Below, piece by piece: positions 17,177 to 26,311 of a stretch of 64,000 bases of DNA. The stretch comes from Mesorhizobium ventifaucium. GTDB taxonomy: Bacteria > Pseudomonadota > Alphaproteobacteria > Rhizobiales > Rhizobiaceae. Location of the stretch: the NCBI RefSeq assembly GCF_935822925.1, contig NZ_CAKXZS010000025.1:19341-83340 (forward strand), in the 5' to 3' direction. Below the pieces are notes generated by a model. That model had not been told where the DNA came from. It was given only the letters and a program-made list of their open reading frames with translations, and searched no databases. Numbering within the stretch: the first letter of the stretch is position 1; each line of letters begins with the position of its first letter. Made by a program: the position numbers and the translations under genes.

Positions 17177-17565
17177 TCAATTCGGGGGTGGCGCGCCTTC
17201 ATATTGCGGCAGCCCGTCGTCGAGCTGTACCCAGGGCTGCTTCGAGGCGGTCCAGATATGCATCTGCGGCTTAAACATGGAAGGATCGTCGAGCGAGCCT
17301 GAGGTGACGCCGATGATGCCGGCGGAATCGTGCCGGGAAAACAGCGTCGTGCCGCAACATGAGCAAAAGCCGCGCTTGAGATCGGGCGAGGAATTCACCA
17401 GCGCCACCGGCCCGTCGATGGTCACATCGTCGATGCGGAACAGCACGCGGGCGTTGAAGGCCGCGCCCAGCGCCTTCTGGCAGAGCCGGCAATGGCATAC
17501 GCGCTCGTTGATCGGCGCGGCATCGGTGCTGTAGCGCACAGGCAGCCACCCTGATATTTCGCCAT
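17177..17565 (-). pseudogene. GFA-family (glutathione-dependent formaldehyde-activating type) enzyme, frameshifted near the N-terminus
   Basis: The start at 17565 reads MAKYQGGCLC, the canonical first zinc motif of GFA proteins, but then leaves frame. A different frame continues RYSTDAAPINERVCHCRLCQ ... GFCSCCGTTLFSRHD, giving the second and third Cys motifs and a full C-terminus. Between CLC and RY the usual GAV is missing. The DNA reads CTGTGCGCTAC where a family member would have two GTGCG motifs about ten bases apart, so a 10-base deletion between short direct repeats explains it. GFA enzymes bind zinc and small thiol adducts. Confidence 0.72.
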
Positions 17566-17736
17566 TGCCTGCGCCCCTCTTTCTGAAGATTGGCGGCAAG
17601 GTAGCTGCCGTCATAGCAGCGTCAATTGAAAAGCCTTGATAGGGCCATCTATGGCTGTGATGCGGGAGATGTCATTGGGGCCCAGCGACGTGTGCCGGAT
17701 ACCAAAGGCTTATAGCCGGCTTCAGAGGGATAAGTC

Positions 17737-17769
17737 TGTCCGGCCATCTCGCGGGATATGGGCCGGACA
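17737..17769. terminator. Hairpin between two minus-strand genes
   Basis: Perfect 9-base arms TGTCCGGCC (17737-17745) and GGCCGGACA (17761-17769) behind the 3' end of the alpha/beta hydrolase gene at 17786. There is no T run, so it may stabilise the 3' end rather than terminate by itself. Confidence 0.5.
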
Positions 17770-17785
17770 GGCCGTTGTCAGGTGG

Positions 17786-18742
17786 TTATTCCGTTTCGCT
17801 GACAATCTCGTCCCAGGTCTTCACCTTGGTCTCGCCATTGAGGAAGGGCAGCGTGACTGCTGTCAGTTCCGGCGCGAAAAACACGTCGTAGTGGGTGCGG
17901 TTCGGCAGGATGGCCAGGCGGTTCTGCGCCAGGTTCTCGCGCATCCAGCCGGCGTCCTTCAACCCGCCGCCGAGCATCTGATAGAACTTGATCTCATGCT
18001 CGGGCCGATACATGTCGCTGTCGCCGAACACCAGCATGACAGGCATCTTCAGCTTCGGCACGTCGGCGGAGTAATCGTAATCCTTGCGCATGTGGGCGCC
18101 GAGCTGATCGAGCAATTTCGGAAAATCCTGCGGGCGCGGCGCGACCGCCACGTAGGATTTGTACATCGGCGTGTCCTTCATCATGTCGGCCATCGCCGCG
18201 CCGACCTGCGCCTGCTGAGTGCGCATGTCGGCATAGAAGCCGTCCGAGGCATAGCCGGTCGAGACCAGCACCAGCCGGCCCACTGTCTCGGGATGCTGGA
18301 CGGCCATGCGGAAGGCGACGCCGCCGCCCAGCGAATAACCCATGACGTCGACTTTGTCGTAGCCGAGCGCCTTGACGATCGCCGCCATGTCGTCGCCCAT
18401 TGCCTCCAGGCTCAACGCCCGGTCGCCGAGCGCGGTGCGGCCGTGACCATGCAGGTCGACGCCGATGACGGTGCGGTTCTCGGCAAGCTTCGGCAGGATC
18501 GGCGCGAACATGTCGGTGGTGCCGAGCCCACCATGCAGCAGAAGCAGCGGCTCGCCCCGGCCAAAGACGGCGTAATAATAATTCAGGCCGTTGATCGGCA
18601 GCAGGCCGGATTTCGCTGGCTTCGGCATTGCTTTCGTTTCGGAGGTCATGGGGGGCTTTGCCTCCTCGGCTTTGGTGGCTCCCGGCGCGGCGAAGAGCGC
18701 TGCGGCCGAGGCGAGAATGGCGAAAAACATCGATCTGGACAT
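17786..18742 (-). CDS. Exported alpha/beta hydrolase
   Basis: 318 aa with a signal peptide (MSRSMFFAILASAAALFAAP, cleavage after ATKA) and an alpha/beta-hydrolase fold. It shows the oxyanion motif LLLLHGGLGTTDMF, the nucleophile elbow MGYSLGGGVAF with Ser, the acid region LVFGDSDMYRP, and a late HYDVF His. The fold is that of periplasmic esterases or C-C hydrolases; substrate unknown. The start at 18742 has AAGGAGA 7 bases upstream. It lies 26 bases behind the SRPBCC gene and is likely in one transcript with it. Confidence 0.88.
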   Translation of the reverse strand: MSRSMFFAILASAAALFAAPGATKAEEAKPPMTSETKAMPKPAKSGLLPINGLNYYYAVFGRGEPLLLLHGGLGTTDMFAPILPKLAENRTVIGVDLHGHGRTALGDRALSLEAMGDDMAAIVKALGYDKVDVMGYSLGGGVAFRMAVQHPETVGRLVLVSTGYASDGFYADMRTQQAQVGAAMADMMKDTPMYKSYVAVAPRPQDFPKLLDQLGAHMRKDYDYSADVPKLKMPVMLVFGDSDMYRPEHEIKFYQMLGGGLKDAGWMRENLAQNRLAILPNRTHYDVFFAPELTAVTLPFLNGETKVKTWDEIVSETE

Positions 18743-18768
18743 GTCGGTCTCCTTGCGTCCCGCCGATA

Positions 18769-19254
18769 TCAAAGCCGCTTGGCGACTTCTTCGAGCTGGT
18801 CGGCGCACTGGCCCCAGCCCTCGTGAAAGCCCATCTTCTCGTGCTGTTCGCGGTCAGTGACCGACCAATGCGCAACCCGGGCGATGTAGCGGGTCTTGCC
18901 CTCGCCCTCATCCTCGAAGGTCAGCACGACCGTCATGAACGGCTTTTCGGACGGCTCCCAGGCCTTTGTGTAGGCGTCGGTGAGAACAATCTTTTTGCCG
19001 GGCACGACTTCGAGGAAAACGCCGGGATTCGGGAATTCGTTGCCGTCGGGTCCGGCCATGACAACCAGGCTGGAGCCGCCGGTGCGCACGTCCATTTCGG
19101 CGCGCGGCGTCGTCCAGGGCTTTGGCGCGAACCATTGCGTCACGAGTTTCGGCTCGGTCCAGCAACGATAGACGTTCTCGCGCGGCGCATCGATGATGCG
19201 GGCAAGGACCAGTTCACGGTCGGAGTTGGGGGCGATGTCGAGCTTGGTCGTCAT
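18769..19254 (-). CDS. SRPBCC (AHSA1/CalC-type) protein
   Basis: 161 aa. It has the typical start of the AHSA1 branch of the START-like fold: ELVLARIIDAPRENVYRCWT then EPKLVTQWFAP. The end HEKMGFHEGWGQCADQLEEV is also family-typical. These proteins bind small hydrophobic ligands and are often encoded with ArsR regulators; no ArsR gene is adjacent here. The start at 19254 follows GAGGAGACC. Confidence 0.9.
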   Translation of the reverse strand: MTTKLDIAPNSDRELVLARIIDAPRENVYRCWTEPKLVTQWFAPKPWTTPRAEMDVRTGGSSLVVMAGPDGNEFPNPGVFLEVVPGKKIVLTDAYTKAWEPSEKPFMTVVLTFEDEGEGKTRYIARVAHWSVTDREQHEKMGFHEGWGQCADQLEEVAKRL

Positions 19255-20167
19255 GATGGTCTCCTCACTGTTGATTGGCTTCGTGCCAAGGACGAGCCAC
19301 GAGAGCGCGGGCCGACACCGCCAACGAAATAATGTCGACAACATCCGTACTTTACGTCGATCTGCCAGTAGGCGCTGCAGGGATCTGACGGGTCGGAAGT
19401 ATTCCTTCGTTCACTTCGGCGGGCCATCATAAACATTCTGGATTGGCCAAGCCTCCAACTTCGTCATCCCTGGGCGAAGCAGGAGCGAAGCTCCGTCGCG
19501 GAGACCCTGGGATCCATTCCGTGACCACGGCCGAAGAATGCAGCGGTGCACAATTCAGCACCGTAGCAGCGCTCCGAAGTCGCGGCATGATGGGGTGGAC
19601 GGCGCCCGACGGCATCGGATGTGCCAGAGTGGCGAGTCATACCGTTGCGGCCTGGCGGGCAGGGTGGCGCCTTCGTCGCCGCCGTCAAGGCCGCTTCGCG
19701 CCGCCTGCGGCGGTGACCTGCGGCCAGCCTTGACCGCCGGCTCAGCGCGGCGCCGACATGCCCGCATAGGCCGCAACGGAGAAACACCCAACACAAGCTC
19801 TTGCAACGGAAGGAAGATGGGCGTGATCGATCGATCTGTGGCGCGCGAAACTCCGAAGGATCCATTGGCCAACGGAAACCGCTGGCATGACTGGAACGGG
19901 CGTCGCGAACCCCACCTTGGCCAGCGGTCGCAAGGACCGCATTCAAAGGCCGGACATATGGACGCAAGCGATCGAAAATACCCCAGAACGACCGTTGCAG
20001 GCAGGGCGCCGTCCACATGGATCCTGGGGTCTGCGCCGCGTCGCTTCGCTCCTTGCTCCGCCCCAGGATGACGAAAAGACCGACGCTTCAGCTAATCGCC
20101 GAGGCACGCGTCACATCAGCACGCGACCAAAGCCTTCCGCGCCGAGGACCATATCGCTCCGTGACCG
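19255..20167. repeat. 913-base gene-free stretch bounded by an inverted pair of long repeats
   Basis: No gene is supportable. Copies of one element of about 60 bases lie in opposite orientation at 19462-19520 and 20014-20073. Each runs from GTCATCC(C)TGGG through a GGAGCGAAGC core to CCTGGGATCCAT. Between them, 19684-19735 can pair GTCAAGGCCGC with GCGGCCAGCCTTGAC. The long spurious reading frames here overlap each other in all frames and show no protein-like features. Confidence 0.7.
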
Positions 20168-20416
20168 TCAGTGGCGCTTGGCTTGCACCAGATAGGCGTC
20201 GACCTCGGTCTCGCCGAGCCACTTTGCCGCTTCCAGCCGGTGCAGGCCTTCGACCAGGATATGGCGCTTGCCGTCGTGGCGCACCTGGATCGGCGTCTTC
20301 ATGCCGTTTTCCAGAATGTCCTCGGCCAGATGCCGGACGGTCTCGGGATGCAGCGTCTTCCTGCGCGCGGTCGGCACGTAGATGTCGTCCACCTTGACCT
20401 TTTGTACTCTCAGCAT
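20168..20416 (-). CDS. Small stand-alone ParB/Srx-fold protein
   Basis: 82 aa: MLRVQKVKVDDIYVPTARRK then TLHPETVRHLAEDILENG, followed by PIQVRHDGKRHILVEGLHRL and EAAKWLGETEVDAYLV. This is the ParB N-terminal (CTPase/nuclease-like) domain with the GxHRxxAA box (here EGLHRLEAA) and no DNA-binding helix-turn-helix. It is too short for plasmid partition. A GGGAG site precedes the start at 20416. Function unknown; it is divergent from the catabolic cluster. Confidence 0.82.
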   Translation of the reverse strand: MLRVQKVKVDDIYVPTARRKTLHPETVRHLAEDILENGMKTPIQVRHDGKRHILVEGLHRLEAAKWLGETEVDAYLVQAKRH

Positions 20417-20572
20417 GTCGGCTCCCGTGGCGGAAAAGGCCGCCCTTTGTGAAATAATCTGTTTGGCAGGCAAGGCCAAGGCCGGCTGTGAGCTATCGCT
20501 GGCCTGATCGTTTCCGATTGACGCTTGCCGAGCAGATGGCCGAAATGGCGATCTTCGATCATGCCGGTATCC

Positions 20573-22213
20573 ATGACTGACTTGCCGACCGAATTCCCCG
20601 ATTTCGGACTGACGCCTCACCAGCGCCGGCAAGCGGTGCGCGGCCACTACTGGGAATGGCCGGGCATGGATGGCGAATGCGGCGAGATCTGGTGCTACAG
20701 CGACCGTTTCTCATACCGTCGGGGCGAGACGGTGGTGCTGCATGTCAGCTCGACAGCCTCCAGCTTCAGCATGTCGATCGTCCGCGACGGCGGCGCCGAG
20801 ACGCAGCTGTTCGAGAAGGCTGGGATCGCGGCACGCTGGCAGGATACACCCGACCAATGTTCGGTCGTGGGCTGCGGCTGGGACGCGTCGTTTGAATTCC
20901 GCGTCGGCGACGACTGGCCGTCCGGGGCCTACCGCGCCACGCTGACGGCGGATGGCCGCGACGGCAAGCCGATCCGCTGCCATCATCTTTTCATCGTTAG
21001 CCCGCAGCCCGGCAAGAAACGCGGTCGTGTACTGCAGGTTGCAGCCAGCGGCACCTGGCTTGCCTACAATACCTGGGGCGGCTCCAATCATTACGAAGGC
21101 ATCACCGGCCCGAACCGCGACCAGTATGCCCCAAGGGTGTCGACGCAGCGGCCGTGGTGCCGCGGCTTTGTTGTTCTGCCGAAGGAGGCGCCGCGCGTGC
21201 CGCTCGAGGTCGCCGTGCCGCCGAAGACCGTGCCGCGCTATCCACATATGGAATGGGCCTTCGCCACCGGCCATTCGAAGAAATATGCCTCGTCCGGCTG
21301 GGCAAGCTACGACAGTCACTTCTTTCGTTTTGCCGAGCGCGCCGGCTATGGGGTCGATCTCGCCAGCCAGCACGAATTGCATTTCTCGCCCGAAATCCTC
21401 GACGGCTATGACTGCGTCGTCTTCGTTGGCCATGACGAATATTGGACGTGGGAGATGCGCGACGCGGTCGACGCCTATGTCGAGCGCGGCGGCCACGCGG
21501 CACGCTTCGCCGGCAATTTCATGTGGCAGACCAGGCTGGAGGACGAGGGCCGCCGGCAGGTCTGCTACAAATACCGCGCCCGTGCCGAGGACCCGGTCTA
21601 TCGGGGCGGCGACGTGACCCGCGCCACCAACTCCTGGGAAGCACCGGAAATCGGCCGGCCGGGTGCGACGACCTTCGGGCTCAATGCGACCAGGGGCCTC
21701 TACGCCGGCTGGGGCGGTTGCGCGCCGCGCGGCGTGCGCGGCTTTCCGGTCTACCGGCCCGACCATTGGGCGTTCGCCGGCACAGGCATCTATTACGGCG
21801 ACCTGCTCGGCGCCGACAGCCATGTCTATGGCTATGAGGTCGACGGGCTCGACCACGAGATCCGCCGCGGACTGCCCTACCCGACGCCCGACAGCGGCGC
21901 ACCGGATGGGCTGCAAATTCTCGCCGTCGGCATGGCTGCCCAAGTCGAGGAGAGCGCCGATATCCCGTTCGAAGACCAGTTCCTCGGCGACGAGGACGGA
22001 CGCTTCACCGCCGAAACGCTGTTCGGCGAGGCGAGCGAAGCCAATCTAGACAAGGTCAAGCGCGGCAACGGCATGATCGTCAATTTCCCGCGCGGCAAGG
22101 GCGAGGTGTTCCACGCCGGAAGCTGCGAATGGGTCGCCGGCCTGCTAAGGCAGGACGCGATGGTCGAGCGCGTCACCAAGAATGTACTCGACCGCTATCT
22201 CGGAAAGTCCTGA
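20573..22213 (+). CDS. N,N-dimethylformamidase large-subunit-like protein
   Basis: 546 aa related to the beta (large) subunit of bacterial N,N-dimethylformamidase, an iron amidohydrolase of formamides. Visible hallmarks are GTWLAYNTWGGSNHYEGI, DYDS-like ASYDSHFFRFAERAGY, VVFVGHDEYWTWEMRDAVDA and a late HAGSCEWVAGL. No small-subunit gene is next to it. The start is uncertain: 20573 (MTDLPTEF) is used, 20561 is possible, and neither has a good ribosome site. The next gene starts one base after the stop, so it heads an operon with a transaminase. Confidence 0.82.
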   Translation: MTDLPTEFPDFGLTPHQRRQAVRGHYWEWPGMDGECGEIWCYSDRFSYRRGETVVLHVSSTASSFSMSIVRDGGAETQLFEKAGIAARWQDTPDQCSVVGCGWDASFEFRVGDDWPSGAYRATLTADGRDGKPIRCHHLFIVSPQPGKKRGRVLQVAASGTWLAYNTWGGSNHYEGITGPNRDQYAPRVSTQRPWCRGFVVLPKEAPRVPLEVAVPPKTVPRYPHMEWAFATGHSKKYASSGWASYDSHFFRFAERAGYGVDLASQHELHFSPEILDGYDCVVFVGHDEYWTWEMRDAVDAYVERGGHAARFAGNFMWQTRLEDEGRRQVCYKYRARAEDPVYRGGDVTRATNSWEAPEIGRPGATTFGLNATRGLYAGWGGCAPRGVRGFPVYRPDHWAFAGTGIYYGDLLGADSHVYGYEVDGLDHEIRRGLPYPTPDSGAPDGLQILAVGMAAQVEESADIPFEDQFLGDEDGRFTAETLFGEASEANLDKVKRGNGMIVNFPRGKGEVFHAGSCEWVAGLLRQDAMVERVTKNVLDRYLGKS

Positions 22214-22214
22214 C

Positions 22215-23594
22215 ATGCTGAAGTCCCAGAACCCTGCCCCGGACACCGAGACGCGCCTGCCGTCGAATCTGTTCTATCTGTCCGGCCTGCGCCGGCCGCT
22301 GGTCGACCGCGCCGAAGGCATCTACATCTGGACGCAGGACGGCCGCCGCTTCATCGACGGATCGAGCGGACCGATGGTCGCCAATATCGGTCATTCCAAC
22401 CGCAACGTGCTCGATGCGATGAAGCGGCAGATGGATCGCGCCACCTTCGCCTACCGGTTGCATTTCGAGAACGAGCCGGCCGAGGACCTGGCACGGGAAT
22501 TGGCCGGAAAGCTGCCCGAAGGCCTGGACCGGATCTTCTTTGTCTCGGGCGGTTCGGAAGCGACGGAATCCTGCATCAAGCTTGCCCGGCAGTGGGCTCT
22601 CGCCACCGGACAGGCCAGCCGCTGGAAGGTGATCACACGCTTTCCCTCCTATCATGGCGGCACCCTCGGGGCGCTCGCCGTCACCGGCGACGATGCGCTG
22701 GCCGAGACCTTTGCGCCGATGATGCAGGTCATGCCGACGGTGCCGGCACCCGTCGCCTGGCGCGACCGCGATAATTTCTCGATGGAACAGCGCGGCATCC
22801 GCTACGCCGACATGGTGGAGGAGAAAATCCTCGCCGAGGGACCGGAAAGCGTGCTCGCCTTCATCATGGAGCCGGTCGGCGGCGCTGCCACCGCGGCGCT
22901 GGTGGCGCCGGACAGCTATTATCCGCGCATCCGCGAAATCTGCGACCGCTACGGCATCCTGCTCATCCACGACGAAGTGATGAGTGGTGCGGGCCGCACC
23001 GGCAAATTCCTCGGCGGCGACCATTTTGACTGCAAGCCCGACATTGTCGCGCTGTCGAAGGGACTGGGCTCGGGCTATGCGCCGCTCGGCGCGCTGGCTG
23101 CACCACTGCGGCTGGTGCAGCCGTTGCTCGCCTCCGGCGGCTTCCAGCATGGCCATACCTACGCCGGCAATCCGCTCGCCTGCGCCGCCGGGCTCGCCGT
23201 GCTCGGCGAGATGGATCGTCTCGACCTGATCGCCAACGCGGCTGAGATGGGCGATATTTTGATGGCCGAGTTGAAGGGGTTGGCCAAGCGGTTTCCGTTT
23301 ATCGCCGACGTCCGTGGCAAGGGCCTGCTCCTAGGTGCCGAGATGGTCGCCGACCCCGACACGCTGAGGCCGATCGCACCGGCGAAGAAGGCCACCCAGC
23401 GCCTGCTCGACCTCGCCTATGAACGAGGGCTGATCATCTATGGGCGAAAGGTCAAAGGCGGCGTCGACGGCGACAATTTCATGGTGGCGCCGCCGATGAT
23501 CGTCACCCGAGAACAGATTAGCGAGATCGTCGCCATCATCGGCGACTCGCTGCAGGTGCTGGCCGGCGAGCTCGACCTGCCGGTCGAAGGCTGA
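22215..23594 (+). CDS. Class III PLP-dependent aminotransferase
   Basis: 459 aa, fold-type I omega-amine transaminase. It shows FFVSGGSEATESCIKLARQW (phosphate-binding), SYHGGTLGALAVTG, LIHDEVMSGAGRTGKF with the PLP-nitrogen Asp at about 253, and DIVALSKGLGSGYAPLGA with the Schiff-base Lys at about 282. It moves an amino group from an omega-amine or beta-amino acid to a keto acid. It is tightly coupled to the upstream dimethylformamidase-like gene and four bases ahead of the BKACE gene. Confidence 0.93.
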   Translation: MLKSQNPAPDTETRLPSNLFYLSGLRRPLVDRAEGIYIWTQDGRRFIDGSSGPMVANIGHSNRNVLDAMKRQMDRATFAYRLHFENEPAEDLARELAGKLPEGLDRIFFVSGGSEATESCIKLARQWALATGQASRWKVITRFPSYHGGTLGALAVTGDDALAETFAPMMQVMPTVPAPVAWRDRDNFSMEQRGIRYADMVEEKILAEGPESVLAFIMEPVGGAATAALVAPDSYYPRIREICDRYGILLIHDEVMSGAGRTGKFLGGDHFDCKPDIVALSKGLGSGYAPLGALAAPLRLVQPLLASGGFQHGHTYAGNPLACAAGLAVLGEMDRLDLIANAAEMGDILMAELKGLAKRFPFIADVRGKGLLLGAEMVADPDTLRPIAPAKKATQRLLDLAYERGLIIYGRKVKGGVDGDNFMVAPPMIVTREQISEIVAIIGDSLQVLAGELDLPVEG

Positions 23595-23598
23595 AAAA

Positions 23599-24527
23599 AT
23601 GGCGCCGCGGAAAGTCATCATCACCTGCGCCGTCACCGGGTCGGTGCACACGCCGTCGATGTCGCCGCATCTGCCGGTAACGCCGGACCAGATCGCCGCA
23701 GACGCGATCGCTGCTGCCGAAGCCGGCGCCTCAATCCTGCATCTTCACGCCCGTGATCCCGGGGATGGGCGGCCGACCGCGATCCCGATGTGTTCATGCA
23801 GTTCCTGCCGCGCATAAAGCAGGCGACCGATGCGGTGATCAACATCACCACCGGCGGCTCCTCGCTGATGACGCTCGACCAGCGGCTGGCCGCACCGCTC
23901 AGGGCCGAGCCCGAAATGTGCTCGCTCAATATGGGCTCGATGAATTTCGCGCTGTTCCCGATGCTCGACCGGCCAAGGCAATGGCAGTCCGAGTGGGAGC
24001 CGAAACTGCTGGAAGCGACACGCGACACGATCTTCAAAAACACCTTTGCCGATATGGAGACCGTGCTCGAAAGACTTGGAAAGGGCTGCGGCACACGCTT
24101 CGAATTTGAATGCTACGATGTCGGCCACCTCTACTCACTGGCGCATTTTCGCGATCGAGGTCTGGTGTCGCGACCTCTGTTCATCCAGTTCGTGTTCGGC
24201 ATTCTCGGCGGTATCGGTGCCGATCCCGACAATCTGGTCCATATGAAGCGCATCGCCGACAAACTGTTCGGCGACAGCTACCAGTTTTCGGTGCTGGCCG
24301 CCGGGCGCCACCAGATGCCGATGATCTCGATTGCGGCGGCCATGGGCGGCAATGTCCGCGTCGGGCTGGAAGACAGCCTTTACGACGGCCGCCAGCTGGC
24401 AAAGTCCAATGCCGACCAGGTGCGCCGCATCCGCAGCGTGCTCGACGGGCTGTCGCTGGACGTCGCCACGCCGAGTGAGGCGCGTGAGATGCTGGCGCTC
24501 AAGGGCGGCGATCGGGTAGCGTTCTGA
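23599..24527 (+). pseudogene. BKACE (beta-keto acid cleavage enzyme, DUF849), one frameshift
   Basis: The first frame reads MAPRKVIITCAVTGSVHTPS and on to ASILHLHARDPGDGRPTA with the zinc-binding HLHARD. The second continues PDVFMQFLPRIKQATDAVIN then ITTGGSS to the C-terminus (LALKGGDRVAF). The join is at 23779-23782, where GCGATCCC would be GCGGATCCC in an intact gene; one G is missing. BKACE enzymes cut beta-keto acids with acetyl-CoA, for example 3-keto-5-aminohexanoate in lysine fermentation. Corrected, the protein would be about 309 aa, normal for the family. Confidence 0.85.
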
Positions 24528-24558
24528 GATGATGATTTGAGATGCTTGCGTTCCGTCC

Positions 24559-24731
24559 CACCCCCCTCTGTCCTGCCCTCTTTGCCACCACTTGGCATCT
24601 CCCCCTCAAGGGGGGAGATCGGATGTCACGAATGGTTTCGCCAATTGCCAACGTCAGAGAGGTGGGCACAGCGGCGAAGCTGCCAATCTCCCCCCTTGAG
24701 GGGGAGATGTCCGGCAGGACAGAGGGGGGTG
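24559..24731. repeat. Nested inverted repeat element
   Basis: Outer arms are a perfect 19-base pair (24559-24577, CACCCCCCTCTGTCCTGCC, against 24713-24731). Inside lie two hairpins of the type ATCTCCCCCT-CAAGG-GGGGAGAT. It has the structure of a rhizobial palindromic intergenic element and sits between the BKACE and acetyltransferase genes, so it may shape mRNA processing of the operon. Confidence 0.8.
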
Positions 24732-24750
24732 CCTGGGCGCCCCATTTATC

Positions 24751-25254
24751 GTGACCGATCCAGCAAACGACATTCTCATCCGCCCCGGCACCGTCGAGGA
24801 CGTCGAAACCATCCATGCCGCGATCCTGCGGCTTGGCGCGCATACAGGCGCACACCAGGAGATCACCTCCACAGCCAACGATCTGCGCACCTATGGCTTT
24901 GGCGAAAACCCTGCCTTCTCGACCCTGATTGCGGAAGTCGGCGGCGAGTTCGCCGGCCTGTGCCTGCATTTCCCGATCTTCTCGACCTGGATGGGGCGGC
25001 CCGGCGTCTATGTGCAGGACCTCTATGTCGAAGAGCGGTTTCGCGGCCGCAGGATCGGCGAACGCCTGCTGCGGCGTGTTGCCCGAGAATGCCGAAAGGA
25101 CGGCGGCGTCTATCTCAGACTGTCCGTCGACACCGACAATGAAACCGCCAAGGCCTTCTACGAAAGGCTGGGCATTGGCTGGTCGAGCTACGAGCAGGTT
25201 CAGAAGATCGTCGGCGACGCGTTCTTTGCCTTCGCCGATGCGCCAGAGGAATGA
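24751..25254 (+). CDS. GNAT-family N-acetyltransferase
   Basis: 167 aa from a GTG. The acetyl-CoA motif A is VQDLYVEERFRGRRIGERLL, followed by SVDTDNETAKAFYERLGIGW as in diamine/spermidine-type acetyltransferases. It sits 7 bases ahead of an acetylpolyamine-type deacetylase gene, so an amine substrate is likely. No clear ribosome site is present ahead of the GTG. Confidence 0.88.
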   Translation: MTDPANDILIRPGTVEDVETIHAAILRLGAHTGAHQEITSTANDLRTYGFGENPAFSTLIAEVGGEFAGLCLHFPIFSTWMGRPGVYVQDLYVEERFRGRRIGERLLRRVARECRKDGGVYLRLSVDTDNETAKAFYERLGIGWSSYEQVQKIVGDAFFAFADAPEE

Positions 25255-25261
25255 GGGAATT

Positions 25262-26293
25262 ATGAAGGCCTTTTATGCCGACGAACAGAAGCGCCACGAT
25301 CCCAAGGCGTTCCTCTCCAGCGGCGCCCAAAAGCCCAATCCGGAGAAACCGGAACGGGTCGAACGGCTGCTCGCCGGCGCAAAGGCCGCCGGCTGCACGA
25401 TCGAACGGCCGAGAAATCACGGGCTTGGTCCGGTTGCCGCGGTGCATACGCCCGAATATCTCGATTTTCTCGAGCACATCTTTGGGCGCTGGGAGCGCAT
25501 TGAAGGCGCTTCGGCTGAAGTGATCCCCAACATCCACCCGATCGCGCGGAACGGCTCATATCCGGCCTCGGCGGTCGGCCAGGCCGGCTACCACATGGCC
25601 GACACCGCTTGCCCGATCTCCGGCGAGACCTGGCAGAGCGCGCTGTGGAGCGCCTGGAGCGCGGTCGAGGCCGCCGACGCGGTGATGTCGGGCGCACCGG
25701 CTGCCTATGCGCTGTGCCGTCCGCCCGGCCATCACGCCTTTGCCGACGTCGCCGGCGGCTTCTGCTTCATCAACAATTCGGCGGTCGCGGCGCAGACGAT
25801 GCGCAAGCAAGCTGCGCGGGTGGCGATCCTCGACGTCGACCTGCATCATGGCAACGGCACGCAAGGCATTTTCTATGCTCGGTCGGACGTGCTCACCGTC
25901 TCGCTGCATGCCGATCCGGTGCGCTTCTATCCGTTCTTCTGGGGTCATGCAGACGAGCGCGGCGAAGGGCCTGGTCTCGGCTACAATTTCAACCTGCCGC
26001 TGGTGCGTAAATCCGGCGATGCCGCGTTCCTCGAAGCACTCGACGTGGCTTTCCAGCGCATCCGCGCCTTTGCGCCGGAGGCGCTGGTGGTGGCGCTCGG
26101 CCTCGACGCCTTCGAGGGCGATCCGTTCGGTGGGCTAACGGTAACGACGCCAGGCTTCTCGCGCATCGGCGAGGCCATCGCCGGCCTCGGCCTGCCAACG
26201 GTGATCGTGCAGGAAGGCGGCTATCTCTGCGACGAGCTCGGCGACAATCTTACCGCGTTCCTCACCGGCTTCGGCGGTGGCAGGAAGCAGTGA
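25262..26293 (+). CDS. Histone-deacetylase-family amidohydrolase (acetylpolyamine amidohydrolase type)
   Basis: 343 aa zinc amidohydrolase. Catalytic signatures are CRPPGHHAFADVAGGFCF with the His pair, ILDVDLHHGNGTQGIFY with the Asp/His zinc ligands, and ALGLDAFEGDPFGG with the third ligand. Bacterial relatives remove acetyl groups from acetylated polyamines or similar amines. It directly follows a GNAT gene; a GAGGGAATT site precedes the ATG at 25262. The plus-strand cluster ends here, meeting the class V gene tail to tail. Confidence 0.92.
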   Translation: MKAFYADEQKRHDPKAFLSSGAQKPNPEKPERVERLLAGAKAAGCTIERPRNHGLGPVAAVHTPEYLDFLEHIFGRWERIEGASAEVIPNIHPIARNGSYPASAVGQAGYHMADTACPISGETWQSALWSAWSAVEAADAVMSGAPAAYALCRPPGHHAFADVAGGFCFINNSAVAAQTMRKQAARVAILDVDLHHGNGTQGIFYARSDVLTVSLHADPVRFYPFFWGHADERGEGPGLGYNFNLPLVRKSGDAAFLEALDVAFQRIRAFAPEALVVALGLDAFEGDPFGGLTVTTPGFSRIGEAIAGLGLPTVIVQEGGYLCDELGDNLTAFLTGFGGGRKQ

Positions 26294-26311
26294 TTTCAGC
26301 CGGATGTCGCG

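Noticed and set aside
19441..20195. Overlapping plus- and minus-strand frames of 150-190 codons
   Set aside because: They run through inverted repeats, overlap in several frames, are extremely Arg/Ser rich and have no ribosome sites.
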